Source: Candidatus Eisenbergiella merdigallinarum (GTDB lineage Bacteria; Bacillota; Clostridia; Lachnospirales; Lachnospiraceae). From it: DNA of 49,211 nucleotides. The DNA lies in contig DWXE01000023.1 in NCBI GenBank assembly GCA_019119355.1, positions 1 through 49,211 of the forward strand. The letters run 5' to 3'. The translations under genes and the position numbers were made by a program. The notes under the pieces were generated by a model, which was given only the letters and a program-made list of their open reading frames with translations, did no database searches and was not told the DNA's origin. Numbering within the stretch: the first letter of the stretch is position 1; each line of letters begins with the position of its first letter. This document shows, piece after piece, positions 32,266 through 40,091 of the stretch.

Positions 32266-33291
32266 TTAAAGAATTCTGCGGATCCAGCCTTCGGGCCCTT
32301 CGACGGTGCCCATCTGGATGCCGGTGAGGGTATCGTACAGCTTCTGGGTGACGGGCCCCATCTTCTCCATGCCGCTGGCGAAGCAGATCTCCCTGCCGTG
32401 ATCCACGACCTTGCCCACCGGGCAGATCACCGCAGCGGTCCCGCAGACGCCGCACTCCACAAAATCGTCCAGCTCGGACAGCTTCACGGGGCGCTCGGTC
32501 ACCTTCATTCCCAGGATGTCCCTGGCCACCACCACGAGGGACCGCCTTGTGATGGAAGGAAGGATGCTGTCGGATTTCGGGATGACGATCTCCCCGTCGC
32601 GGTTCACGAAAATGAAGTTCGCCCCGCCCGTTTCCTCCACGTAGGTCCTGGTGGCCGGATCCAGGAACATGTTCTCGTCGTAGCCGTTGCTGTGCGCCGT
32701 CACGTGGGCGTGCAGGCTCATGGCGTAATTCAGCCCCGCCTTGATGTGGCCGGTGCCGTGGGGCGCCGCGCGGTCAAAATCGCTGACGCAGATGGTGATG
32801 GGCTTCACCCCTCCCTTGAAATACGGCCCAACAGGCGTCACGAACATCCGGAACTGATAGCCGTCCGCGGGCTTCACGCCGATCACCGGGCTGCTGGCGA
32901 ACATATACGGCCGGATGTAGAGGGTGGCGCCGCTGCCGTAGGGCGGAACCCAGGCGGCGTTCGCCTTCACCACCTCGTCCAGCGCCTCCAGAAAACGCTC
33001 TACGGGAAACGGCGGCATCTCCAGCCTTTTGGCGCTGTCCACCATCCTCTGAGCGTTTAAGTCGGGGCGGAAGGTCACGATATGCCCCTCTTCCGTGGTG
33101 TACGCCTTCAATCCCTCAAAAATCTCCTGGCAGTACTGCAGGATGCCCGCGCACTCGTTCAGCGTAACCGTGGAGTCCGTGGTCAGCCTTCCCTCGTCCC
33201 ACGCTCCGTCCTTATAGTCCGACACATAGCGGTAATCCGCCGCCATGTAACTGAATCCGAGATCTTCCCAGTCCAGATTTTTCTTCTCCAT
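32266..33291 (-). CDS. ilvE: Branched-chain amino-acid aminotransferase
   Basis: A 341-aa class IV PLP enzyme that transaminates leucine, isoleucine and valine with 2-oxoglutarate. LNAQRMVDSAKRLEMP, TLYIRPYMFASS, the PLP-Lys segment GTGHIKAGLNYA, YVEETGGANFIFV and GVCGTAAVICPVG are all BCAT signatures (long eukaryote-like BCAT subtype). The start is MEKKNLDWEDLG at 33291; GGAG lies about ten bases upstream. A TATAAT at 33343-33348 with a weak -35 could be its promoter; the transcript ends at 32171-32216. Confidence 0.95.
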   Translation of the reverse strand: MEKKNLDWEDLGFSYMAADYRYVSDYKDGAWDEGRLTTDSTVTLNECAGILQYCQEIFEGLKAYTTEEGHIVTFRPDLNAQRMVDSAKRLEMPPFPVERFLEALDEVVKANAAWVPPYGSGATLYIRPYMFASSPVIGVKPADGYQFRMFVTPVGPYFKGGVKPITICVSDFDRAAPHGTGHIKAGLNYAMSLHAHVTAHSNGYDENMFLDPATRTYVEETGGANFIFVNRDGEIVIPKSDSILPSITRRSLVVVARDILGMKVTERPVKLSELDDFVECGVCGTAAVICPVGKVVDHGREICFASGMEKMGPVTQKLYDTLTGIQMGTVEGPEGWIRRIL

Positions 33292-33343
33292 GTTGTCCAC
33301 ACTCCTCACTTTAGTACCCTGATTCGGTATTGATTAAAAGTAA

Positions 33344-33862
33344 TTATAGCTCTAAACTTCTGGCAGGAAAAGACTTTTTTCTCTCGTACTTCACAAAGCG
33401 ATAGGTCAGATCGAAATAATACTGTTCGTCGCTGTCCGCCGTGATCTCCCACTCCGGATCCCGGTCCAGGTCGGGGAAGCGGGCATCCGCCTCATAAACG
33501 TGATCGATCCGGGTCACATGGGCCGTATCGCACCATGGAAGCAGCTGTTCGTAAACGCTGGTCCCTCCGATGACGTACACGTCCCGGCTGTCGTAGGCCT
33601 TCAGCGTTTCCAGCAGCTCTTCCAGGCTGTGCACTGTGACGGCATCCCCGTTTTGATAGGACGGATTTTTCGTCAGGACGATGTTCGTCCGGTCCTTCAG
33701 CGGCCGCCCGCCCGGGAAGGTGTCCATGGTCTTTCTTCCCAGAACAACCACCTTCCCCACGGTCTCCTGCCGGAACATCTTATGGTCCGCCGGAATGCGC
33801 ACCAGCAGATCCCCCCGGTTGCCGATCCCCCAGTTTTTGTCTGCCGCAACAATCAAATTCAT
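33344..33862 (-). CDS. folA: Dihydrofolate reductase
   Basis: A 172-aa enzyme that reduces dihydrofolate to tetrahydrofolate with NADPH. It starts MNLIVAADKNWGIGNRGDL. Also visible are the acidic active-site environment (PADHKMFRQET), the NADPH segment VVVLGRKTMDTFPGGRPL, NIVLTKN and VIGGTSVYEQLLP. It lies 10 bp after thyA. The pairing is functional, because ThyA makes dihydrofolate, which FolA recycles. Confidence 0.96.
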   Translation of the reverse strand: MNLIVAADKNWGIGNRGDLLVRIPADHKMFRQETVGKVVVLGRKTMDTFPGGRPLKDRTNIVLTKNPSYQNGDAVTVHSLEELLETLKAYDSRDVYVIGGTSVYEQLLPWCDTAHVTRIDHVYEADARFPDLDRDPEWEITADSDEQYYFDLTYRFVKYERKKSFPARSLEL

Positions 33863-33872
33863 GCTCTCCTCC

Positions 33873-34721
33873 TCAAATCGCGACGGGAATGTCCAGAACC
33901 TGTTCCCCGGTCCGGTAGTTTTCCAGGCTCACGTCGTTTCTCGTAAATTCGTAAAAATCCTTCACTTCGGGGTTGAGCCGGAATACGGGCGCCGGGAAAG
34001 GCGTCCTTTCGATCAGCTCCCGGACGATGGGAATGTGCCGGTCGTAAATGTGCGCGTCCGCGATCACATGGACCAGCTCCCCGACCTCCATGCCGCACAC
34101 CTGGGCCAGCATATGTACCAGCACCGCGTACTGCGTCACGTTCCAGTTGTTGGCCGTCAGCACGTCCTGGGAACGCTGGTTTAAAACCGCGTTCAGAGTC
34201 AGCCTGTCGTGCCCCTTTTTCTGCGTCACGTTGAAGGTCATGCTGTAGGCGCAGGGGTAGAGGTTCATCTCGTGCAGATCCTGATGGACGTAGAGGTTGG
34301 TCATGATCCTCCGGGAGAAGGGATTGTTTTTCAGATCGTAAATGACCCGGTCCACCTGATCGAACATCCCCTCCCGATACAGATGCTTAACGCCCATCTG
34401 ATATCCGTAAGCCTTTCCGATGCTGCCGTCCTCATCCGCCCACTCATCCCAGATGTGGCTGTGCAGGTCGTGAATGTTGTTGGATTTTTTCTGCCAGATC
34501 CAGAGCATCTCGTCCGTAGCGCTCTTGATCGCCGTCCGGCGCAGGGTCAGGATCGGGAACTCCCGCGAGAGGTCGTAGCGGTTGACCACGCCGAACTTTT
34601 TGATCGTATAGGCCGGCGTTCCGTCCGGCCAGTGGGGCCGTACCTTCTCTCCCTCCGTGCTGGTCCCGTTTTCCAGGATATCCCTGCACATCTCGATAAA
34701 TATCGTGTCTGCCATGCTCAT
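33873..34721 (-). CDS. thyA: Thymidylate synthase, divergent clostridial type
   Basis: A 282-aa enzyme that methylates dUMP to dTMP with methylene-tetrahydrofolate. The catalytic Cys lies in MNLYPCAYSMTFNV, where most ThyA have LPPCH. QRSQDVLTANNWN replaces QRSxDxxLGxPxN. Both variants recur in Clostridia as far as I recall, so the enzyme is likely active. HVIADAHIYDRHI matches the C-terminal half of the family. The ATG at 34721 (MSMADTIFIEM) has AAGGA upstream; a long upstream frame is only a shadow of the neighbouring gene. Confidence 0.93.
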   Translation of the reverse strand: MSMADTIFIEMCRDILENGTSTEGEKVRPHWPDGTPAYTIKKFGVVNRYDLSREFPILTLRRTAIKSATDEMLWIWQKKSNNIHDLHSHIWDEWADEDGSIGKAYGYQMGVKHLYREGMFDQVDRVIYDLKNNPFSRRIMTNLYVHQDLHEMNLYPCAYSMTFNVTQKKGHDRLTLNAVLNQRSQDVLTANNWNVTQYAVLVHMLAQVCGMEVGELVHVIADAHIYDRHIPIVRELIERTPFPAPVFRLNPEVKDFYEFTRNDVSLENYRTGEQVLDIPVAI

Positions 34722-34737
34722 GTTGTTTTCCGTCCTT

Positions 34738-36339
34738 TTAACTCCATTTGTCGCACAGGGAATTGATCTGATCCGCGAACTTCGCCAGATCCTTATTCGC
34801 CATGCCCTCGCAGCGTCTGATGATTCCCACGAGCCGCTGTCCCGCTGCCACCAGACGGCCGTAAACTCCTTTGGGCGCTTCCGTCCTCGCCTTCTTCTCC
34901 AGCAGGACGGGCTGCGCTTCGTATTCGAACCGGTCGGCCGCCAGATCGAACCGGGTGCCGCTGTAGGGCGCGTGCGCCCGCTGGCCGTATTCGTCGTGCA
35001 GGCAGGCCGCAAAGGACATGGTCACGCTGTCCTCCCCGTGGACGACGAAGATGCGGGACGGCTTTCTCTCAAAGCCCTGCACCCAGGCGATGAGGCCGTT
35101 CTTGTCCGCGTGTCCCGACATGCCCTGCAGCACGGCGATGTGCGCCCGCACATCCACCGTCTCCCCGAACAGCCGCATTTCCCGGGCCCCTTCCACCAGA
35201 GCCCGGCCCGGCGTGCCCACCGACTGATAGCCCACGAACAGGATCGTGCATTCCGGCCTCCACAGATTGTGCTTCAGGTGATGGCGAACCCGCCCCGCGT
35301 CGCACATGCCGGAAGCGGAGATGATGACTTTGGGCGTGTCGTCGAAGTTGATGGCCTTCGATTCGTCGCTGGTGATGGACAGCCGCAGCCCCTTAAAGGA
35401 AATGGGGTTGATCCCCTGGCGAACCAGGCCCAGCGCCTCCTCGTCGAAACAGCTCCGCTCGTTCTGCGTAAAAATCCCCGTGGCCTCCACGGCCAGCGGG
35501 CTGTCCACGTAAACCGGGAAATCCGCATGCCCGGGAACGAGCCCCTTTTCCTTGATGATCCGCAGAAAATAGAGCATCTCCTGGGTCCTGCCCACGGCGA
35601 AGGACGGAATGACCACGTTTCCGCCCCGGTCGAAGGTTTCCTGCAAAATCCGCGCCAGCTCCCCCACGTAATCCGGCTTTTGCTCCCCGTGCAGCCGGTC
35701 CCCGTAGGTCGATTCCATAATGACATAATCCGCTTCCGCCGTCAACTGCGGATCCCGAAGCAGGGGTTGATTGACGTTGCCGATGTCCCCCGAAAAGACC
35801 AGCTTTTTGCTCACGTCCCCTTCCTGCGCCCAGACTTCTATGCTGGCGGATCCCAGAAGATGCCCCACGTCCGTAAAGCGGATCCGCACTCCCGGGCAGA
35901 CGGAAACCGTCTCCCCATAGGGGCAGTCCACGATCAGGCCGATGGTCCCCACCGCGTCCTCCATGGTATAGAGGGGTTCGTGCGGCTCGTTCCCCGCGTG
36001 CCGCTTCGCCTTTCGGTTTTTCCACTCCGCCTCCTGCATCTGGATGTGCGCGCAGTCACGCAGCATGATGCTGCACAGATCCGCCGTGGCCTCCGTGGCG
36101 AAAATCCTGCCCCGGAACCCTCTCGCATACAGCTGCGGAAGCATGCCGGAATGGTCGATGTGCGCGTGTGTCAAAAAGACGGAATCGATGGCGGATTCTT
36201 CCACCGGGAGAGGGCAGTTTTCAAAGGTATTGACTCCCTGCTCCATGCCGCAGTCCACCAGAAAGTGCCTTCCGCCCACTTCCAGATAGTGACAGCTTCC
36301 CGTCACTTCATGTGCCGCTCCGATAAATTGCAGTTTCAT
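34738..36339 (-). CDS. MBL-fold/beta-CASP ribonuclease-like protein
   Basis: A 533-aa metallo-beta-lactamase-fold nuclease of the YSH1/CPSF73-like group. The metal motif is LTHAHIDHSGMLPQLY. GHLLGSASIEV and FSGDIGN supply further ligands. The beta-CASP region carries VIMESTYGDR and IISASGMCDAGR, and GMSGHADKNGL and FVVHGE complete the site. Members process RNA ends; the substrate is unknown. It is first in an operon with thyA and folA (gaps of 16 and 10 bp). An extended -10, TGATATAAT, lies at about 36364-36372. Confidence 0.92.
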   Translation of the reverse strand: MKLQFIGAAHEVTGSCHYLEVGGRHFLVDCGMEQGVNTFENCPLPVEESAIDSVFLTHAHIDHSGMLPQLYARGFRGRIFATEATADLCSIMLRDCAHIQMQEAEWKNRKAKRHAGNEPHEPLYTMEDAVGTIGLIVDCPYGETVSVCPGVRIRFTDVGHLLGSASIEVWAQEGDVSKKLVFSGDIGNVNQPLLRDPQLTAEADYVIMESTYGDRLHGEQKPDYVGELARILQETFDRGGNVVIPSFAVGRTQEMLYFLRIIKEKGLVPGHADFPVYVDSPLAVEATGIFTQNERSCFDEEALGLVRQGINPISFKGLRLSITSDESKAINFDDTPKVIISASGMCDAGRVRHHLKHNLWRPECTILFVGYQSVGTPGRALVEGAREMRLFGETVDVRAHIAVLQGMSGHADKNGLIAWVQGFERKPSRIFVVHGEDSVTMSFAACLHDEYGQRAHAPYSGTRFDLAADRFEYEAQPVLLEKKARTEAPKGVYGRLVAAGQRLVGIIRRCEGMANKDLAKFADQINSLCDKWS

Positions 36340-36363
36340 ATAACCTCTCCTTTCCCTGTCACC

Positions 36364-36372
36364 ATTATATCA
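36364..36372 (-). promoter_or_regulatory. Extended -10 promoter of the MBL-thyA-folA operon
   Basis: TGATATAAT on the minus strand, about 25 bp before the start codon; the best -35 (TTGCTC) is 20 bp away, so the extended -10 probably does most of the work. Confidence 0.5.
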
Positions 36373-36384
36373 TCCCGGCGCGGG

Positions 36385-37497
36385 TTAGAGAGCAAGAAAA
36401 TGAAAAATCTGATACAGATACAGCACGTCCTGGGGGGCCAGTTTTTTCACCAGCTCCACAGCGTCCCCACGGTAATACCGCGGATCCATCAGCCAGATGG
36501 TTCCGTAGTTTTCCGTCAAAAACGGGGCGAAGCAGTTGGCATAGGAATCCCTGATGAGCAAAATCGTTCTTTCCTCCGGACCGTCCCCCGAAATCCGGAC
36601 CAGCGGATCGTTTCCGCCCAGAAAAAAGGCGTAGGCGTCCTTCGTATTAAGCCTGTCGTAAAAATAGCAGGAATCCGCCGTTTCCCCGGATCCCGGGAAC
36701 GCCGTTTCGTGTTCTCCTTCCCCCGCCCTTTTGAAACGCTCGATGACGTCCGCCGCCGCAGGCAGGTTCACCCGAGCCTGCAGCGTTCCGCGAAAATCCT
36801 CCTTCACAGGGATCCGTTCATAATCCTCCCGCTCCGGCCTCCGGCGTCCCATCGCCTCCTCAAAGGCCCGATATCCGTAAAAGGCACCCAGCGTGGTCCA
36901 GTGGTGGTCCGTTCCATAGTAAATGGTCTCCCGTCCGTGTGGCGTCAGGATTTTCGCCCCGTCCAGAAAAACGGCCCCCGCCTCCGACAGCCGACGCCCC
37001 GTCTCCTCCAGCCACCCGGCCTGGTCGAACTCCGGCGCGAACGGCGGCAAACGCCAGCTCTGGACGGCTCCTGCGGAGGGGACCAGCAGCACGGCGACGC
37101 TCCCGGGAACGACGGACGCGATCTCCTCCGCCTGATCCGACAGGGCCTGCACCTTCCGGGCGGCCGCTTCCGCATCCACGCTCCCTTCCTCATGCCGTTC
37201 CACCAGCGTGTTCCCCGGAGCGAAATAGACGCCGTTTTCGTCCCGTTTTCCCATCAGCCGCAGCGCGATGTTCCTGACCGCGATCCAGCCGTTTCGCCCC
37301 GGGAACTGATCCGTCACCCAGGCTTCGAAATCCCGGCCATAGGATCCGTCCAGCAAAGCCCCGGCCGACAGCCCGGGCTTTTGCGCCAGAAGCCTGTTTT
37401 CCTGCGCCGAAAACAGCCTGTCTTCGGACAGGGCGTCAGCCGCGAGAATCCCTGCAAACAGCGCGATCGTGGCCGCCAGCAAAACCGCCCGCCTCAT
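36385..37497 (-). CDS. DHHW/AlgJ-like O-acetylation protein
   Basis: A 370-aa protein with an N-terminal signal or anchor (MRRAVLLAATIALFAGILAA). FETWVTD-like FEAWVTDQFPGRNGW is the family start of mature DHHW proteins. YYGTDHHWTTLGAFYGYRAF contains the DHHW motif, and LIRDSYANCFAPFL carries the nucleophile Ser of an SGNH-type site. It acts outside the membrane with the MBOAT protein encoded upstream, transferring acetyl groups to a surface polymer. The ATG at 37497 has GGAGG ten bases upstream. Confidence 0.9.
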   Translation of the reverse strand: MRRAVLLAATIALFAGILAADALSEDRLFSAQENRLLAQKPGLSAGALLDGSYGRDFEAWVTDQFPGRNGWIAVRNIALRLMGKRDENGVYFAPGNTLVERHEEGSVDAEAAARKVQALSDQAEEIASVVPGSVAVLLVPSAGAVQSWRLPPFAPEFDQAGWLEETGRRLSEAGAVFLDGAKILTPHGRETIYYGTDHHWTTLGAFYGYRAFEEAMGRRRPEREDYERIPVKEDFRGTLQARVNLPAAADVIERFKRAGEGEHETAFPGSGETADSCYFYDRLNTKDAYAFFLGGNDPLVRISGDGPEERTILLIRDSYANCFAPFLTENYGTIWLMDPRYYRGDAVELVKKLAPQDVLYLYQIFHFLAL

Positions 37498-37532
37498 TTT
37501 CCCGCTTCCTCCCTCCTCTCTGCCAAAATGCA

Positions 37533-38975
37533 TCAAAACCGGAAATACAGGAAAGGATTGTAGCTGTCCTCCACCAGAAACGCCACGGACAGGAGGAACG
37601 TCCCCAGCAAAAAGGCCGTTTCCCAGAAAGCCCCTCCCTTTCCTTTCGCGATTTTCCTCCCCGCCGCTGCCGGAAGCGGCGTACAGCCCGCTGCCAGGGC
37701 CGCCAGCAGCGCGCCCTGGCTGATGAGCTCGTACGTCAGGAAATCGTCCCATCCCCAGCCGAACCGCCCGGCCAGCGAGGACGCCGCAAACGCCAACGCC
37801 CGGGCCCCGGTTTGCAGCGCCGGGTCTGCCCGGGCCGCCAATCCCGCCAGATCCGGGCCGCAAAAAAGAGCCCATCCCGAGAAGACCGCGCCCAGGGTCC
37901 AGGCGCGTCGAAACGGCGCGGGCAGCCTTTCCAGCAGCCCCTTCAACCAGAATTTTTCCAGAATCAGAAGGCAGAAAAACCACAGCCCCCACAGGACGAA
38001 ATTCCAGGCCGCCCCGTGCCAGATTCCGGTCAGAATCCAAACCGCCAGCAGGTTAAAAGCATGCCGCAGAGTCCCCTTCCGGTTTCCGCCCAGCGGAATG
38101 TACACGTATTCCCGAAACCAGCCCGACAGGGTCATGTGCCATCTTTGCCAGAATTCCGTCACGCTCCGGGCCGTGTAGGGATACCGGAAATTTTCCGGGA
38201 AGGAAAAGCCCATCATCCGCCCCAGCCCGGAAGCCATATCCGAATATCCGCTGAAATCGAAATAGATCTGGAATCCGAAGCACAGCACGGCCGCCCAGAG
38301 GACGGCCGCCCCAGCCTCCTTCCGGGCCCCCAGCAGCGAAAAAAGGGCGCCGGCCTGATTGGCCAGAAGGGTCTTTTTCCCCAGCCCGATCACAAACCGC
38401 TTCCATCCCTCTCCCAGCCCTTCCGGCGTGATCTTCCTTTCCTTCAGTTCCTTCTCCACACAGCGGTAGGAAACGATGGGCCCAGCCACCAGCTGGGGGA
38501 ACATCGTCACAAAGGCTCCGAACGCCACCGGATCTTTCTGCGGCCGGACGTTACCCCGATAGACGTCGATGGTATAGGACATGGTCTGGAAGGTGTAAAA
38601 GGAGATTCCCACGGGCAGCGGCAGGCCCGGCGTCCCCCACCGCGTTCCGGCCAGCGCGTTCACCGTTTCGACCAGAAAGTCCGCGTACTTGAAAAACCCC
38701 AGCAAGCCCAGGTTCACGGCCAGAGAAACGGCCAGCGTTCCCCTGGCCGCCCCTCTTCTGTCCTCCCGTCGAAACCTTCCGATGAGCCTGCCGCAGCAGT
38801 AGTCCGAAGCCGTCGAGACGAGGAGCAGCAGCACATAGACCGGTTCCCCCCAGGCGTAAAAGAACAGGCTTTCCAAAAACAGAACCGGATTTTTCCACCT
38901 GCCGGGAACGGCCAGATAGACGAGCCAGAACGCCGGCAAAAACCGGAACAGGAAAATCAGGCTGGAAAAGACCAT
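37533..38975 (-). CDS. MBOAT-family O-acyltransferase, AlgI-like
   Basis: A 480-aa integral membrane protein with about ten hydrophobic segments. The AlgI hallmarks are LPVGISFYTFQTMSYTIDVY, FFPQLVAGPI-like MFPQLVAGPIVSYR, FDFSGYSDMASGLGRMMGF, FWQRWHMTLSGWFREYVYIP and the catalytic His in GIWHGAAWNF. It probably moves acetyl groups from a cytosolic donor across the membrane for the DHHW partner. The polymer target (wall polysaccharide, teichoic acid or exopolysaccharide) cannot be told. GGAGG lies six bases before the start at 38975, next to a short TTGCTGGAT tandem repeat. Confidence 0.93.
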   Translation of the reverse strand: MVFSSLIFLFRFLPAFWLVYLAVPGRWKNPVLFLESLFFYAWGEPVYVLLLLVSTASDYCCGRLIGRFRREDRRGAARGTLAVSLAVNLGLLGFFKYADFLVETVNALAGTRWGTPGLPLPVGISFYTFQTMSYTIDVYRGNVRPQKDPVAFGAFVTMFPQLVAGPIVSYRCVEKELKERKITPEGLGEGWKRFVIGLGKKTLLANQAGALFSLLGARKEAGAAVLWAAVLCFGFQIYFDFSGYSDMASGLGRMMGFSFPENFRYPYTARSVTEFWQRWHMTLSGWFREYVYIPLGGNRKGTLRHAFNLLAVWILTGIWHGAAWNFVLWGLWFFCLLILEKFWLKGLLERLPAPFRRAWTLGAVFSGWALFCGPDLAGLAARADPALQTGARALAFAASSLAGRFGWGWDDFLTYELISQGALLAALAAGCTPLPAAAGRKIAKGKGGAFWETAFLLGTFLLSVAFLVEDSYNPFLYFRF

Positions 38976-38989
38976 CGCTTTCCTCCATT

Positions 38990-39016
38990 TTGCTGGTTTT
39001 GCTGGATTTGCTGGAT
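38990..39016. repeat. 9-bp tandem repeat before the MBOAT gene
   Basis: Three copies of TTGCTGGAT (the first as TTGCTGGTT) directly upstream of the MBOAT ribosome binding site. Simple-sequence slippage here would alter only the spacing upstream of the ribosome binding site. Confidence 0.6.
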
Positions 39017-39060
39017 TTCCTTTTTCAGGATTGCCATTCGCCGGATTCCTTCCGGAGCGC

Positions 39061-39636
39061 TCACAGCGCCAGCATGTCTTCGATGGCCGCCAGCGCCCTG
39101 GCGTTTTCCTCCCTGCAATGGGCGATGACCGCCTCGTCGCTCTCCTCCGAAGGCTCCGTAATATCTCCGCCCAGCTGCGCGAAACACACATACCGCCCGA
39201 ACCGTTCTACCTCCGCGGCCTGGATTTTCCCCAGATTCATGGGATACTGCATGGCCGATTCGGCCTGACGGGCCCGGTAGGCCTCCAGCGCTTCCAGAAC
39301 CGCATCCTCCTGGCCTTCTTTCGCCTTCACCACGATCAGCGTATCCACATGGGCGGAAATCATGGGCATTTCCGCTGCCGCTTCGTCGTAGAGATCCTCC
39401 GAAACCCCATAGACCTCCTCCAGGGTTTCCGCCGGAATCTGCGCGTTTGGCCAATAGTTTTCCCCCAGCTCGTCCGCCGCCGCCTTTCGCAGATCCTCCG
39501 CGGACACATCCTCCCGATAACCTTCGGCTCCGTTATCCGTTTTGGAACAGCCGGACAGCCCGGCCGCGCCGAACCAGACGGCCGCGGCTAAGACCGCCGC
39601 GCCCGCAGCGGCAGAAAAAAATTTCTTTTTTTTCAT
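39061..39636 (-). CDS. DUF4358-type lipoprotein
   Basis: A 191-aa exported protein. MKKKKFFSAAAGAAVLAAAV and the lipobox GLSGC (Cys near residue 30) mark a lipoprotein. The mature part has the pattern LRKAAADELGENYWPN, then DLYDEAAAEMPMISAHVDTL and VVKAKEGQEDAVLEALEAYR, as in DUF4358 proteins that accompany AlgI/AlgJ-like pairs in Lachnospiraceae. About 85 bp separate it from the MBOAT gene, so it is likely the first gene of that operon. No clear promoter was found. The molecular role is unknown. Confidence 0.8.
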   Translation of the reverse strand: MKKKKFFSAAAGAAVLAAAVWFGAAGLSGCSKTDNGAEGYREDVSAEDLRKAAADELGENYWPNAQIPAETLEEVYGVSEDLYDEAAAEMPMISAHVDTLIVVKAKEGQEDAVLEALEAYRARQAESAMQYPMNLGKIQAAEVERFGRYVCFAQLGGDITEPSEESDEAVIAHCREENARALAAIEDMLAL

Positions 39637-39862
39637 GCGCGTCTCCTTTCTGAAGACCGCGCGCAGCTTCCGTTCCCGGACCGGTTCCGGACGCGCGCCG
39701 CCCTTTTCTCTCTATTCTGAGCGCGCAGGCGAATTTTATGTATCCCTTTCCCACGGGATTGACACCTTTTGCTTATATCTACCGTGAAGAAGGCTTCGCG
39801 CAGGTTGCGTCCATGGCGGAAAGAATGGTTTTATGACAGGGAAACGTTCTGGGGGATGTGAA

Positions 39863-39904
39863 ATGAATAAATATGGTTTTAAAAAACTTCTGAAAACTTT
39901 TTAA
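39863..39904 (+). CDS. Possible 13-aa cationic peptide ORF
   Basis: The plus-strand frame MNKYGFKKLLKTF has GGGGGATGTGAA directly upstream and its stop lies at the base of a hairpin. A weak promoter (TTGCGT, 18 bp, TTTTAT) may lie near 39807-39836. Chance is a real alternative. Confidence 0.2.
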   Translation: MNKYGFKKLLKTF

Positions 39905-39933
39905 GCGGATCCCGACTCACGGAATCCGCTTAA
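39893..39933 (-). terminator. Hairpin after tRNA-Gly
   Basis: TTAAGCGGAT pairs with ATCCGCTTAA about 20 bp past the 3' end of the tRNA. The following T-rich tract is interrupted, so it is a probable but not perfect terminator. Confidence 0.6.
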
Positions 39934-39951
39934 ATACTGGTTTTTATGAGA

Positions 39952-40024
39952 AGCGACAGACGGGGCTCGAACCCGCGACCTCCACCTTGGCAAGGTGGCG
40001 TACTACCAACTGTACTACTGTCGC
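39952..40024 (-). tRNA. tRNA-Gly (anticodon GCC)
   Basis: 73 nt, acceptor GCGACAG pairing with CTGTCGC, D arm, anticodon loop TTGCCAA with anticodon GCC, T loop GGTTCGAGCCC. The CCA end is not encoded. It has its own promoter and terminator. Confidence 0.95.
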
Positions 40025-40051
40025 ATTCGTCCACCGCGCTGATGGACGAAT
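40025..40051 (-). other. Hairpin in the 5' leader of tRNA-Gly
   Basis: ATTCGTCCA and TGGACGAAT form a perfect 9-bp stem immediately before the mature 5' end of the tRNA, between promoter and gene. It may guide RNase P or RNase processing; this is inference. Confidence 0.6.
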
Positions 40052-40054
40052 ATT

Positions 40055-40083
40055 ATATTACCTCCTTGCAGGGATTTTGTCAA
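40055..40083 (-). promoter_or_regulatory. Promoter of tRNA-Gly
   Basis: Minus strand TTGACA (40078-40083), 17-bp spacer, TAATAT (40055-40060), directly after the stop of the GH3 gene. Confidence 0.7.
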
Positions 40084-40091
40084 CTACTTTT

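Larger units (their letters stand above)
39637..39951. other. Gene-poor gap between tRNA-Gly and the DUF4358 gene
   Basis: Contains GC-rich inverted pieces near 39660-39700, no convincing promoter for DUF4358, the tRNA terminator at the right end, and a tiny plus-strand ORF at 39863-39904 with GGGGGATG before its ATG. Confidence 0.5.

Noticed and set aside
34722..35012. 97-codon N-terminal extension of thyA
   Set aside because: The extension overlaps the MBL gene out of frame, is Arg/Ser-rich, and similarity to ThyA starts at 34721.
34657..37563. A 968-codon open frame on the plus strand
   Set aside because: It lies over the MBL, DHHW and MBOAT genes on the other strand, has no family resemblance, and its length is a by-product of GC-rich codon use.
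37498..38040. 181-codon N-terminal extension of the DHHW gene
   Set aside because: It is an out-of-frame shadow of the MBOAT gene; a signal peptide and ribosome binding site mark 37497.
38995..39070. 26-codon Gln-rich frame MAILKKEIQQ between DUF4358 and MBOAT
   Set aside because: It is created by the 9-bp tandem repeat and overlaps the MBOAT start; ribosome binding support is weak.
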